64,000 bases of DNA from UBA9300 sp964577305 (GCA_964577305.1 CAZNYS010000005.1:1-64000); one strand, 5' to 3'. Positions 52,785 to 62,993 are shown, numbered from the stretch's first letter. Numbers and translations are program-made. Notes: generated by a model not told the origin, from the sequence alone.

Positions 52785-55034
52785 TTACTCTTTAAAATTA
52801 ACTGCTAATCTTTCACCTTTATATTCTACATTCTTTTCAATAGTACTATCTGAAATCACTTCAATTAATAAGCTTTTACTTATCCCGTGCTCGGTTTCAT
52901 TGTTTGCATAAGGTTCTATGATTAAGATTTTATCATTATCATACCATTGAAATACAGTCCGGAAAAACTCGCTATTTTTATAATCGTTGCTTATTCCATC
53001 ATCCTCATACATTTTAAATACTCCATCAGCACCTGTATATATTTTAATGGTTACAGGTTTATCACTGGGTTCGTCAACATATTGTCTGACAGGATCCAAT
53101 GGTATTATACTTCCTGCCTTTACGAAAAGAGGAATAGTTGATAAATCTGCATATACATTAACATAAGTTTTACCGTAATACCTGCGTTTTGACCAGAATC
53201 CGTACCATAAGCCTTCAGGTAGATAAACATCTCTGTTAACTGCGCCTTCCCTGGTTATCGGTGCAACTAATATATTCTCTCCCCATAGATATTCATCCTC
53301 ACATTTAACTGCATATGGATCATCAGGATAATGTAACCATAAAGCCCTCATGATTGGTAAGCCGGTATCATAATTCTCCCTGGCCGCTGAGTATACATAA
53401 GGAATCAAACGATATCGCAATTCAAGATATTTCTTACATATTGGTTCAATTTTTTCATTCAATAATTTACTTGAGTCAGGAGCAGTAGATCCCGTGTGGG
53501 TAGGCACTACCTCATTGGGGCCCATATCCCCAGTGCTCCATCCCCATGGCCTGTGAAGGTACCATAACCTTCCATGGGATCTGAATAACGGAGTGAAAGC
53601 TGCAAACTGGAACCAGCGAGCATATAATTCTCCGGAATACTCTGACGTTGGTGTAAACCCGCCTATGTCAGTCCCCCAGTAGGGTGAAGCGCTGAGAGAA
53701 GCATTAATACCTACAGCTACGTGTGCCTTTAATGTAGCCCATAATGAAAAAACATCTCCCGACCATATCCAACCACCGAATTTCTGCATGCCTGCATAAC
53801 CCGTTCTGTGTAAACTGAATGGGCGTATATCAGGTTGTTCAAGTAATGATCCCTCATAATAGATCATATGTCTTGTAAGCCTGCCATCAACTGGAAGACC
53901 ATCACCATCATCAGGCCACCATCCTTCTATACCTGTACTCAATACTTCCTTGTGCATCTGCCAGTAATTATATGCATAATCCATCCCTTTATCAGTTTCT
54001 GGAGGTTTCATTTCTCCATGTAATGAATTAGGAGCTCTGTTAACATGCAGGACAATCTTAAAATTATCCTCATGCAAACGATCAATCATCTCCTGTGGTT
54101 TGTCAAATGCTTCAGGATTAAACTCTACTGTTCCATGTCCCTTATTCCAACCAATAGGGCAATATCCTGTCCCCAGATAAATAAGTGCATCACATGGTAA
54201 TTTTTTCGAGCGGAAAATTCTTGCTGTCTCCATTACTTCTTCAGGACCCCTTGCTAAAGTGCGATGACTCTGCATATATCCAAAAGCCCATTTAGGGGGC
54301 AGAGGAGCTCTTCCTGTAATAAGATTGTATTCAGATATCGCTCTTCCAGGATAATCTAGCCTAGTTATAAACAAATCAATTGGTAAGGTGCTTTCCTTAT
54401 CCATCTTTGAATTTTCACGGGGTATATATAATCCTTCTTCATTTCTTAGGTCAAAACTTCCACTATAAGGACGATGGAAAAAGATAGAAGATCCTTCTGT
54501 ATCTATAAGGAAAGGTACCGGTATTTTTGAACCCCAGATTTGATATTCATGTGCCCGGTGTCCCTTATCCATAGATTCATAACTGCCATTTTTGTTAAGT
54601 TTCTGGCCACCACTTCCAAGCCCGTATATTGGTTTATTGCTTTTTAGGAATTTTACAACACCTTCTTCTGTTATGGTAATTCTCTGGAATTCCTTACCTG
54701 AACTATCATATAATGATACTAAGACAGGATTATTACTTATTCTACCAGTAAAAACCCCAATTCTGAAGGTTTTTGCTTCATCGTTGAGGGTTTTTGCTTT
54801 GAATTCAGGACCAGCCCATTTCTGTTTTCCCAATACAAGATCCTGCTTCAATGGTATTACATTACCAGATATATCCATCGGCAAGAATGTCATACGAATA
54901 CTATAATCACTTATAGCTGTAATGGACAATTCAAGATTTTCGTCCATAATCTTAATAGGATTCTGAGCTGATATATTTTGTACTAGCAATATTAATAATG
55001 CAATAAATGAATGCAATCTCTTTATTGTTATCAT
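52785..55034 (-). CDS. GH31 glycoside hydrolase, third and more divergent copy (PUL 2)
   Basis: A 749-residue exported GH31 enzyme (signal 1-23, VQNISAQ). The TIM barrel spans about 245-545. The nucleophile by position is D375 in GWWPDDGDGL, with the next residue changed from Glu in the other two copies to Asp. The acid/base is D427 in WIWSGDVFS, followed by WGTDIGGF; the DUF5110-like domain is near 660-700. It keeps MQSHRTL and YLGTGYCPIGWN blocks but is clearly less similar than the other pair. It is 70 nt after SusD3 on the same strand, so it is the enzyme of that SusCD set. Confidence 0.88.
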   Translation of the reverse strand: MITIKRLHSFIALLILLVQNISAQNPIKIMDENLELSITAISDYSIRMTFLPMDISGNVIPLKQDLVLGKQKWAGPEFKAKTLNDEAKTFRIGVFTGRISNNPVLVSLYDSSGKEFQRITITEEGVVKFLKSNKPIYGLGSGGQKLNKNGSYESMDKGHRAHEYQIWGSKIPVPFLIDTEGSSIFFHRPYSGSFDLRNEEGLYIPRENSKMDKESTLPIDLFITRLDYPGRAISEYNLITGRAPLPPKWAFGYMQSHRTLARGPEEVMETARIFRSKKLPCDALIYLGTGYCPIGWNKGHGTVEFNPEAFDKPQEMIDRLHEDNFKIVLHVNRAPNSLHGEMKPPETDKGMDYAYNYWQMHKEVLSTGIEGWWPDDGDGLPVDGRLTRHMIYYEGSLLEQPDIRPFSLHRTGYAGMQKFGGWIWSGDVFSLWATLKAHVAVGINASLSASPYWGTDIGGFTPTSEYSGELYARWFQFAAFTPLFRSHGRLWYLHRPWGWSTGDMGPNEVVPTHTGSTAPDSSKLLNEKIEPICKKYLELRYRLIPYVYSAARENYDTGLPIMRALWLHYPDDPYAVKCEDEYLWGENILVAPITREGAVNRDVYLPEGLWYGFWSKRRYYGKTYVNVYADLSTIPLFVKAGSIIPLDPVRQYVDEPSDKPVTIKIYTGADGVFKMYEDDGISNDYKNSEFFRTVFQWYDNDKILIIEPYANNETEHGISKSLLIEVISDSTIEKNVEYKGERLAVNFKE

Positions 55035-55104
55035 TGCTTTCTATTTTAAGAAATAGCGAAAACCTGGCCCAATTGAAATACTGGACCAGGTTCATTATTA
55101 ACAT

Positions 55105-56721
55105 TTAGTAACCCGGATTTTGTGTTAAATTAGGATTTTTATTCAATTCATCTTCAGGAATCGGGAAAAGACTCCTGTGATCACCATTAGGACGGTGTGA
55201 TAACCATGATTTTGTTGTAAAAACCTCGAATCTTATCATATCCTGCCTGCGACGGGCTTCCTGTGCAAACTCCCATCCTAATTCATCCAGAAACCTTCCG
55301 AATAATACATCTTCCCCTCCTTCAATCTCAACTAAGACTCCTTCTTCTACATAACCATAATTATAAGAGCTTCCCTGCATTAAATCTTCACCGGTAACAA
55401 CAGCCTTTGAAGGGTTGTCTTTAAATGCTCTTTCCCTTACCTGGGTAACCAAAGCAGCTGCATCATCAGCAAGTCCTGTCCTCAATAAGCATTCTGCTTT
55501 CATCATAAGAATATCTCCGTATCTGAATACAGGAACATCATTGCTTAAATGAGCATCAGCTCCCATTTTAAACTCAAATTTTCCCAAACGGTAACCTTCC
55601 ATTTCACCTGCCTCGAATATCCCCCTGAGTTCATTCTTAAACTGAAGAGGAGTAACATTATCGAGCATTGAACGGATTGTATCACCACTTGTTGAAATCA
55701 TATAACCTGATATCCAGCTATCTTCAAGTCTGGTGTCATCAGGATCATACGTATCAATAAACTGAGGAATACCACAACTGCCTCCATATCCCCATGGTGG
55801 TGCTTTGAAATTCCACACTGACTGAGTGGAGCTTGGTAGTGTTTTTAAATGGGTTCGAAAGTTCATTCCATAAATTTCATCAAAAGGAACAGTAAAAATC
55901 AATTCGCATGAATTTTGGTTCTCGGTAATAAAACAATCACTAAAATTATTTTCAAGCTGATAGGCATCTGAGGCGATTATATCATTACACTCTGAAATAC
56001 ATTCAGCCCACTTAGCATTACCGGTATATACTTCAGCATTGAGATACATTTTTGCCAGCAATGCCTTGGCAGCCCATTTATTCCAACGCGCATAAGTCAC
56101 AGGACTAACCTCCTCGGAAAGATAAATCAGACTTTCATTAATCTGGCTTACAATAAAATCAAAAACCTCAGTTCTGGTATTTTGTTCAGGTAAATATCCT
56201 TCTTCTATATCGTACATTGTGGTAACCGGAATGTTCCCAAACGCGTCACATAAAATATACAAATAAAATGCTCTTGCTACTTTCAATTCGGATAGGGCTG
56301 AATTACTTAATTCCTCATTAAGGGGAATAATACCTTCTTCAATCTGATAAATAGCCCTGTTGCAGTTTGTTATTCCCATGTAACATCTGTCCCATAGGCC
56401 GTTTGTATGGCTCTGTAGTGATGTCCAGGTATGCTCATGCATTCTTTGGTAAACACCACCATCATACCATCCTCTGGGTCGTGAACAGGTTGCAACTTCA
56501 TCAGAACATTCTTCCATTGTATCGAAATAGCCATGCCATCCATGGTATACATCTCTCAGAGTAGAGTATGCAGGTCCCATTAGAGATGGTAAGTCTTTAG
56601 CCTCAGGAGTAAACTGCTCTGCTGTCAAATCAGAAAACACTTCCTCACTCAAATCAGTACATGAACTCATAGTTATTATGAGTACAGCTACTGTAAGAAT
56701 AATATATTTAATAGATTTCAT
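55105..56721 (-). CDS. SusD/RagB-family lipoprotein (SusD3)
   Basis: A 538-residue outer-membrane lipoprotein (MSSC, Cys21) that partners SusC3. Family marks include the helix SALSELKVARAFYLYILCDAFG near 145, the RYGDILMMKAECLLRTG helix near 398, WEFAQEARRRQDMIRF near 480, and the end motif FPIPEDELNKNPNLTQNPGY. Length is typical and there is no extra domain, unlike SusD2. The gene starts 23 nt after the SusC3 stop. Confidence 0.94.
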   Translation of the reverse strand: MKSIKYIILTVAVLIITMSSCTDLSEEVFSDLTAEQFTPEAKDLPSLMGPAYSTLRDVYHGWHGYFDTMEECSDEVATCSRPRGWYDGGVYQRMHEHTWTSLQSHTNGLWDRCYMGITNCNRAIYQIEEGIIPLNEELSNSALSELKVARAFYLYILCDAFGNIPVTTMYDIEEGYLPEQNTRTEVFDFIVSQINESLIYLSEEVSPVTYARWNKWAAKALLAKMYLNAEVYTGNAKWAECISECNDIIASDAYQLENNFSDCFITENQNSCELIFTVPFDEIYGMNFRTHLKTLPSSTQSVWNFKAPPWGYGGSCGIPQFIDTYDPDDTRLEDSWISGYMISTSGDTIRSMLDNVTPLQFKNELRGIFEAGEMEGYRLGKFEFKMGADAHLSNDVPVFRYGDILMMKAECLLRTGLADDAAALVTQVRERAFKDNPSKAVVTGEDLMQGSSYNYGYVEEGVLVEIEGGEDVLFGRFLDELGWEFAQEARRRQDMIRFEVFTTKSWLSHRPNGDHRSLFPIPEDELNKNPNLTQNPGY

Positions 56722-56744
56722 TTTTATAATAGTTTTATTAGCGA

Positions 56745-59700
56745 TTAAAAAGTAATATTAAATCCAAGAGTATAAGTTCTTGTTGTAGGATATTTATCGA
56801 GTGGGTCATTCCCTGGAGAAAGGCCATTTCTATTTACTTCCGGGTCAATTCCTGAATAACCTGTAAAGGTCATTAGGTTGAGAACCGATACGTATATATT
56901 TGCGTTTTTAATGAAACTTATTGATTTAACATTAAAATCATAGCCAAGTGTTACGTTATCTATTTTCCAGTAATCGCCATCTTCAATATAATAGCTAGTA
57001 TAATCCTGAATATCTGCCAGCCTGACTTTGCCAAAAACCAGATCTAAACCTGATTTAAGATTATTATAATTTGAAAGTGCAGCTGGATTTTCAAAAAACA
57101 TCCTTTGGAAATTAAGGATTTGGAATCCAAAGGCACCCCTCATGTTAATTTCAAGCTCAAAGTTCTTATATTTAAATTTATTATTCCAACTGGCATAATG
57201 TTTCGGCAAACCATTACCTAAAACCTGCATGTCATCAGGTGTTTTATCGGCACTGGCAACAAGCTCACCGTCAGAATTTTCGATTATCCAATAACCATCT
57301 TCATCAATATCAACAACCTTCCACCCCCAAAAATTTCCAATTGGTTCTCCTACCTTAACCCTATGGGTGCTTGCTTGAATTGGTGGCGTTGTATATCCGG
57401 TATCGAAGAAATCATTTGTTGTCTCATAGAGATCATTACTTAAAGAAATAAGCTTATTCTTATTAGTTGAGTAGGTAATTAAGGATACCCATTCAAAATT
57501 CATTGTCTTTACGGGAATTATTTTCAACATAGACTCAATACCCCTGTTTTCAATTTGTCCTACGTTAGCAATAATTGAGCTATAAAGATATGGAGGTGTA
57601 GGCACCTGGTAATTCCATAGCATGTCCTTGGTTAATCTATAGTAATAATCAAGAGTAAAATTGATCTTGCTATTCAAAAATACCATATCCACCCCAATAT
57701 TCGTTTCTACTTTTTTCTCCCACCTTAGGTCTGGATTAGGATTACTCGCAGGTGTAATCTCTTTTATCCATTCACCGTTAACCAAAACATTGCTTCCATA
57801 GGAGAGCCGTGTTAAAGATAAGTAGGGATCTGTTGGAATAGTCCCTGTAACTCCGTATCCGGCTCTTAGTTTCAGGTCATCAAACAGATTTACATTTTCC
57901 ATAAAGGACTCTTCCGTTAAGCGCCATCCAAATGATATTGCAGGAAACATTCCCCATTTATGATTCTCGCCAAATTTTGAAGATCCTTCATACCTTAAGC
58001 TAGCGAGTAATAAATATTTATCTTTATAATTATAATTCAACCTGCCAAAAAACCCCACAAGCTTTGATAAGCTGCGATAACTATCCATATCAGCTTTCCC
58101 GACCAGTAATGCCCCGCCTAATTCAAGGTTATCAAATGTGAATTCATCAGCAGGGAAATCATAATTTGAAGCCTCAAATTGCTCATACAAATATTCTTGG
58201 TAACTATATCCTCCCAACAAAGATATTCTGTGATTGTCAATTATCTTGTTATATTCAGTAGTAAATTCAAGTAGGTTTTCATTATGATTCCTGTAATCAC
58301 GTGAGGCATAACCAGTCTGGCCAAGATTCAGGGATTCTGGATTTTCGGAAGTTCTGTAGAATGCTCTTTCCTGGTCCCTTTGATATCTGGAGAGCAGTAA
58401 TTTTGATTCTAAACCAGTAAAAGGTCTAAGCGATATACTGCCATAAAATCTCATAACCCTTGCCTTGCTGTAACCAGTAGCCTCTTCCAACAAGGATACA
58501 GGATTGTCATACATATATATTCCACGATTGATCCAGTTGCCGTCATCATCCTTTACTCTGTCAGTTGGATTCCTCCTTATCGCCTGGTTATAAGCATAAC
58601 TATTAAAGCTTCCTCCTCCTGTTGTACCTGGATGTTCTTCAAATTTACCATTGAACCCGGCATTTATCCTTAAAACATTATCGAACATAGAATGATTAAT
58701 GTCCAGTCTGCCGTTTAATTGATTAACTCCGGATTTAATGAATATCCCCTGGTCGCTTCTGGTATTAACAGATGCTATATAGTTCGATGTATTACTACCT
58801 CCTTTAAGAGAGAAGTTATTCATATAACTTACAGGATGGTCTCTCATTATTGCATCAATCCAATCTGTACTATATCCATGATCTATCAAAGACATGCCCT
58901 CCTCGGAATTTAATCTTCTATAGTCTTCAGCATCAAGTAATTCTGGTTTGCGTGCAATCGTTTGAAAGTTTACATAACCATTGTATTCAATTGTCGTTGG
59001 TGTTACACCCCTGACCTTCTTTGTCGTGATCAGGATCACTCCATTTGTTCCACGGGTTCCGTAAATTGCGGCTGCAGAACCATCTTTTAATACATCAATA
59101 GATTCAATATCCTGGGGAGCAACAGTATTGAGTTCACCCGGGATACCATCAATGAGTACCAGTGGTGATGTACTTGAAAAGATAGATGTAATTCCCCTAA
59201 GCATGATCTGTGAATCATCTGTCGGATCTCCACTTGGACTGGTGATCGATAAACCGGCAACTTTGCCCTGAATTAGTTGTCCGGCATCTTTTACAGTTCC
59301 TACATTAAAGTCCTCCGCTTTAACACTTGATATTGCCGTAGTAACTTCTTCTTTCTTCAAAGTTCCATAACCAATTACTACTATTTCATCAATCCCCAGA
59401 ACATCCTCTTCCATGGTTAGATTAATTACTGACTGATTTCCAATTTCTACACGAATTGTTTTCATTCCTACAAAAGAAAAAACCAGGTATTGTGAAGTAT
59501 TATCTACCTCGATAGAGTATGTACCATCCGAGTTGGTGTTAACCCCCGTTAAAGTACCTTCAACAGTAATTGTTACTCCCGGTATGGGAGTACCATCCAC
59601 TCCTGTTACTGTTCCTGTTATCATGCGACTTTGGGCTGAAACAATGCTAATTGAACACATGATAATTAATGTGAATAGCACTATGCGTTTACAGGCTTTT

Positions 59701-59753
59701 TGAAGCCATTCTTTATAGTAGCTATTACTGCGATAAAATCTAAAATTTGTCAT
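56745..59753 (-). CDS. SusC/RagA-family TonB-dependent transporter (SusC3)
   Basis: A 1002-residue outer-membrane importer. The start at 59753 gives a rather long signal region (to about residue 41, SIVSAQ) with a basic N-terminus. A carboxypeptidase-regulatory-like domain follows (about 44-120, ITGTVTGVDGTPIPGVTI), then the DEIVVIGYG box near 122, the plug with YGTRGTNGVILITTK near 240, and a barrel ending in LGFNITF. There is no STN domain. It leads PUL 2 after a 344-bp gap and is followed closely by SusD3 and GH31. Confidence 0.93.
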   Translation of the reverse strand: MTNFRFYRSNSYYKEWLQKACKRIVLFTLIIMCSISIVSAQSRMITGTVTGVDGTPIPGVTITVEGTLTGVNTNSDGTYSIEVDNTSQYLVFSFVGMKTIRVEIGNQSVINLTMEEDVLGIDEIVVIGYGTLKKEEVTTAISSVKAEDFNVGTVKDAGQLIQGKVAGLSITSPSGDPTDDSQIMLRGITSIFSSTSPLVLIDGIPGELNTVAPQDIESIDVLKDGSAAAIYGTRGTNGVILITTKKVRGVTPTTIEYNGYVNFQTIARKPELLDAEDYRRLNSEEGMSLIDHGYSTDWIDAIMRDHPVSYMNNFSLKGGSNTSNYIASVNTRSDQGIFIKSGVNQLNGRLDINHSMFDNVLRINAGFNGKFEEHPGTTGGGSFNSYAYNQAIRRNPTDRVKDDDGNWINRGIYMYDNPVSLLEEATGYSKARVMRFYGSISLRPFTGLESKLLLSRYQRDQERAFYRTSENPESLNLGQTGYASRDYRNHNENLLEFTTEYNKIIDNHRISLLGGYSYQEYLYEQFEASNYDFPADEFTFDNLELGGALLVGKADMDSYRSLSKLVGFFGRLNYNYKDKYLLLASLRYEGSSKFGENHKWGMFPAISFGWRLTEESFMENVNLFDDLKLRAGYGVTGTIPTDPYLSLTRLSYGSNVLVNGEWIKEITPASNPNPDLRWEKKVETNIGVDMVFLNSKINFTLDYYYRLTKDMLWNYQVPTPPYLYSSIIANVGQIENRGIESMLKIIPVKTMNFEWVSLITYSTNKNKLISLSNDLYETTNDFFDTGYTTPPIQASTHRVKVGEPIGNFWGWKVVDIDEDGYWIIENSDGELVASADKTPDDMQVLGNGLPKHYASWNNKFKYKNFELEINMRGAFGFQILNFQRMFFENPAALSNYNNLKSGLDLVFGKVRLADIQDYTSYYIEDGDYWKIDNVTLGYDFNVKSISFIKNANIYVSVLNLMTFTGYSGIDPEVNRNGLSPGNDPLDKYPTTRTYTLGFNITF

Positions 59754-60097
59754 AAATTATTTAATTAGGTTTAGTAATAAGATTGATTATAAAAAGTCAT
59801 TGAATCACATATTTTTATTATACTTATTAATTTGACATAGCTTAAATAAACCTTGTTGAATTATATGAATCCCCTTTCCTTATTGGGTACAATTTAAAAT
59901 AATATATTGATAATTCAAAATATTATTACATGAAATAATTAATGTTTTTGGTATATCAGGTTATGTGAAGTTATGCAGTCAGAAATTCAAGAGATTAAAT
60001 ATCAATTTATTATAATTTGTATTATATTTAATATAAAATTAGTCCTGGAAAATGGTGCTGAATTCATGAGAAAAACTTTCTTGAAATATAATAAACA
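59754..60097. promoter_or_regulatory. 344-bp AT-rich leader upstream of SusC3
   Basis: The gap between the TRAP permease and SusC3 is very AT-rich and has no convincing gene. I found no TAnnTTTG box on the minus strand, no strong hairpin and no known riboswitch. A promoter for SusC3 is expected here but I cannot point to it. Confidence 0.3.
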
Positions 60098-61438
60098 TTA
60101 GTTCATCAAAGAAGGCAATGCAGTGGTAATAAAGGGCACATAGGTTATCATCAGTTGGACAACAACCATAATCAGCAAGAATCGTAAGACATAAGGCACC
60201 ATTGAGGAGATACTTGTCCTGCCAACAGCACTGGCTACAAAAAGTGTAGTTCCCACGGGTGGAGTAACCAATCCTATTATCATGTTTGCAACAACCATCA
60301 CTCCGAAATGAACAGCGGCTAGACCCGTATCCATTCCTATTGCTGCGCTGATAGGAAGAAGAACCGGCACAACTATTAATAAACCAGGTGCAACATCTAT
60401 GAACATTCCAAAAATCAATAAGAATATATTGAGAAAGATTAGCACCAGTATTTTCCTGAGAAGGAAGAATGTATCTTGGGAAATGTCCGTGGTAAATGTA
60501 TGAATTATTGCATCGCATGTACCCAGCAGGCCGTTTGTAATAATCTCCGGGGCTTTACCGATACCCAGTGTCCATGCGAATAGACTTGCAACTGCCAGGA
60601 GGAAACTTAAAGCAGCAGTAGTTTTTGCTGCAGAAACAAATAACCTTGGTAAATCTTTAATTTTTAATTGCTTATAAAGGAAAAGACTTATTATGAGCGC
60701 ATATACAACTGCAACAGCAGAAGCTTCTGTTGCAGTAAAAATGCCACCCATTATCCCACCAAAAATAATTACTGCCAGGAAAAGTGCCGGTAATGATTTA
60801 CGGGTACTTTTCAACTTTTCACCTAAAGTGGATTTCTTTTCAATACTTACTGAAAATTTTCTCCCTATGAATTTGCTTACACCCATTAAACCCAATCCAA
60901 TAAGAATTCCAGGACCTACACCTGCAATAAATAGTTTCTCAATTGACACATTAGCAGTTGTTCCGTAAATAAGAAGCGGGATACTTGGCGGTATTAATGC
61001 TCCTGTAGTACCTGCACAGGCAGCCAGTGCTGTTGAATATGGCCGGGAGTATCCGTTCTTTTCCAGGGCAGGGATCATCATACCCCCAATAGCAGCACAT
61101 GTTGCTGCAGAAGCTCCTGATACTGCTCCGAACATCTGGGATGATACAACTGTTACAACCGGTAAGCCTGAACGTTTGTGTCCCAGGTAAGATTTTACAA
61201 AATCTATGAGTTTCTGGGATAATCCACCCTGGCTCATGATCTCACCTGCCAGGATAAAAAATGGTACCGCAAGAAAGGCATAGAAATTTGATAATGACCT
61301 CGATGTTTCCAGTGCGATCATTAATGGGTCTATACCGATATATAAAAGGGCAGCCAGTGATGACAATAACATGCAATATGCTATAGGGACATTCAGAAAA
61401 AGAAGTATAATGAATACTATTACAAGTATTAATATCAT
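60098..61438 (-). CDS. dctM: TRAP transporter large permease subunit (DctM/SiaM type)
   Basis: A 446-residue inner-membrane protein, the ion-coupled channel part of a TRAP importer. The ATG at 61438 (MILILVIVFIILLFLNVPIAYC) lies 1 nt after the small-subunit stop; the longer open frame to 61573 overlaps that gene and is rejected. There are about 12 hydrophobic helices. Family motifs include VPFFILAGEIMSQGGL near 57, SQMFGAVSGASAATCAAIGG near 93, and GLVTPPVGTTLFVASAVG near 400. It is the last gene of the DhaK-DhaL-DctP-DctQ-DctM set. Confidence 0.95.
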   Translation of the reverse strand: MILILVIVFIILLFLNVPIAYCMLLSSLAALLYIGIDPLMIALETSRSLSNFYAFLAVPFFILAGEIMSQGGLSQKLIDFVKSYLGHKRSGLPVVTVVSSQMFGAVSGASAATCAAIGGMMIPALEKNGYSRPYSTALAACAGTTGALIPPSIPLLIYGTTANVSIEKLFIAGVGPGILIGLGLMGVSKFIGRKFSVSIEKKSTLGEKLKSTRKSLPALFLAVIIFGGIMGGIFTATEASAVAVVYALIISLFLYKQLKIKDLPRLFVSAAKTTAALSFLLAVASLFAWTLGIGKAPEIITNGLLGTCDAIIHTFTTDISQDTFFLLRKILVLIFLNIFLLIFGMFIDVAPGLLIVVPVLLPISAAIGMDTGLAAVHFGVMVVANMIIGLVTPPVGTTLFVASAVGRTSISSMVPYVLRFLLIMVVVQLMITYVPFITTALPSLMN

Positions 61439-61439
61439 A

Positions 61440-61892
61440 TTATATTGATTTAACTGTTTGCAGGAAATCCCTTGCTCCATAAATAAGCATAAAAATGCAG
61501 CCTGCCGGACAAGCTCCATATACCAGTGCACGACTAACCTCCATAGCCGGCATAATCCAACTTCGTATTCCAATCGTAACTTCAGTACTGAAAAAGAGAA
61601 GAAGCACTATAGCTGACAGGCCTATTGCCTTACTTATAAGCATAAACGTTATCAAGGCTTTCCCTTTCAGCTTTCTGGAGAGATAATCAAAAACATAATG
61701 TGCATTTTCCCTCACAGCAACAGCTGCACCAAGGAAAGTCAGCCATACCATCAATACCTGTACTAATTCATCTGCCCAGTAAATGGAAAACTTAAGAATA
61801 AATCTGCAGAATACGTTTGTCGCCATTGTAAGTGACATCACAGCAAGTATAATGAACAAAAGATAATCTAGTGTTTTATCGATAATTTTCAT
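61440..61892 (-). CDS. dctQ: TRAP transporter small permease subunit (DctQ type)
   Basis: A 150-residue inner-membrane protein with four hydrophobic helices (about 8-28, 43-63, 82-105 and 123-143). The motif WADELVQVLMVWLTFLGAAVAV near 39-60, followed by ENAHYVFDYL, is characteristic of DctQ. It lies between the binding protein (24-nt gap) and the large permease (1-nt gap), as usual for separate TRAP subunits. Confidence 0.93.
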   Translation of the reverse strand: MKIIDKTLDYLLFIILAVMSLTMATNVFCRFILKFSIYWADELVQVLMVWLTFLGAAVAVRENAHYVFDYLSRKLKGKALITFMLISKAIGLSAIVLLLFFSTEVTIGIRSWIMPAMEVSRALVYGACPAGCIFMLIYGARDFLQTVKSI

Positions 61893-61916
61893 GTTTCTTA
61901 TATCCTGTATGGTATT

Positions 61917-62987
61917 TCACTTTTTATCATAATTAAGATAATCACCTGCCTGTGATTTAATTTCTTCAAGCAACTCTAATGGAAGTTCCGGATTTTCTGA
62001 CAAATACTCATCAACAAACCTATCTGCTCTTTCAATAAAGGGCTTTTTATCTTCAATAGCATTTACAACAACATTATTTTGTATCATCTCTTCAAGGGAA
62101 TGTTTGGTTGTCTCCGTCCAGATATTGTCAAATAATGGTATGATTATCTGAGATACCTCATTTATCCTGTCCCTATATTTCTTATCCAGTGAATTGAACC
62201 ACTTCTCATTTACAACTAGGATATGCTGGTTCGCAAAATGTTCTGTAAGCGTGAAGCAATTACATCCTGTTTCATAATATTTATAAGAGATAAATATCCT
62301 GGCACTGTTCTCAGCTCCGTCAACTACTCCGGTTTTAAGTCCCTGGAAAAGCTCAGAATGCGGTATTGGTGTTGCCGTGGCTCCAAGTGCATTGATTGAA
62401 TTTATCATAACCGGGCTTTCCATAACACGGATTTTCATTCCCTTCAGGTCATCAGGTGTTTGAATACAACCCTTCCCTTCCTTTTGTTTATAGAACATAT
62501 TTCGGAATCCTGTACTGTAAAACCCTAGGCCTAAAAGTTTCTTGGCCCTTAATCTATCAAGAAATTTTCTTCCCGTATCACCATAAAGAACTCTCTGATG
62601 ATGTTCTTCGGTGATAAAAAGGTATGGAAGGTCAAGCAGACTAAATGCCGGGTCAATAGTGGTAATAACGGATGAGTTTATCTGTACCATTTCCACTATA
62701 CCGAAATAACAGTTCTCCAGCAACTGCCTCTCGGTACCAATCATTCCCTGATCATAAAATACAACCTCAATTTCCCCTTCCTCGATGCCATGCTCTTTTG
62801 ATTCTTTTTCAATCTCTTGCTTAAAAAGATTTGATACCTCCCATATCTTGCTGTCAAAATTAAGTTCAGTGGCCAGTCTGAATCTTAATTTTGGACCTGT
62901 CACTTTGGAATCATCAGTGCCTGTATTAATGTCTTTGCAACCAGCTAAAATCAGTATAACAAAAGATAAAAAAATAGTTCTTCCCAT
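61917..62987 (-). CDS. dctP: TRAP transporter substrate-binding lipoprotein (DctP type)
   Basis: A 356-residue periplasmic binding protein, here with a lipobox (ILAGC, Cys17), so membrane-anchored. Family marks include AFSLLDLPYLF near 117, the DLKGMKIRVMESPVM segment near 180 with the conserved Arg that usually binds a carboxylate, and FQGLKTGVVDGAENS near 215. The Arg suggests an organic acid ligand, such as an aldonic or uronic acid; that is inference from the family. It starts 6 nt after the DhaL stop, so import and phosphorylation are probably co-expressed. Confidence 0.94.
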   Translation of the reverse strand: MGRTIFLSFVILILAGCKDINTGTDDSKVTGPKLRFRLATELNFDSKIWEVSNLFKQEIEKESKEHGIEEGEIEVVFYDQGMIGTERQLLENCYFGIVEMVQINSSVITTIDPAFSLLDLPYLFITEEHHQRVLYGDTGRKFLDRLRAKKLLGLGFYSTGFRNMFYKQKEGKGCIQTPDDLKGMKIRVMESPVMINSINALGATATPIPHSELFQGLKTGVVDGAENSARIFISYKYYETGCNCFTLTEHFANQHILVVNEKWFNSLDKKYRDRINEVSQIIIPLFDNIWTETTKHSLEEMIQNNVVVNAIEDKKPFIERADRFVDEYLSENPELPLELLEEIKSQAGDYLNYDKK

Positions 62988-62993
62988 ATTTAC

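Noticed and set aside
60039..60518. 159-codon frame over the end of the TRAP permease
   Set aside because: It lies in another frame of a well-supported membrane protein and gives a Cys/Tyr/Ser-rich product typical of a shadow.
61439..61573. Upstream extension of the TRAP large permease
   Set aside because: It would overlap the small permease gene by over 130 nt and add a non-membrane segment before the first helix.
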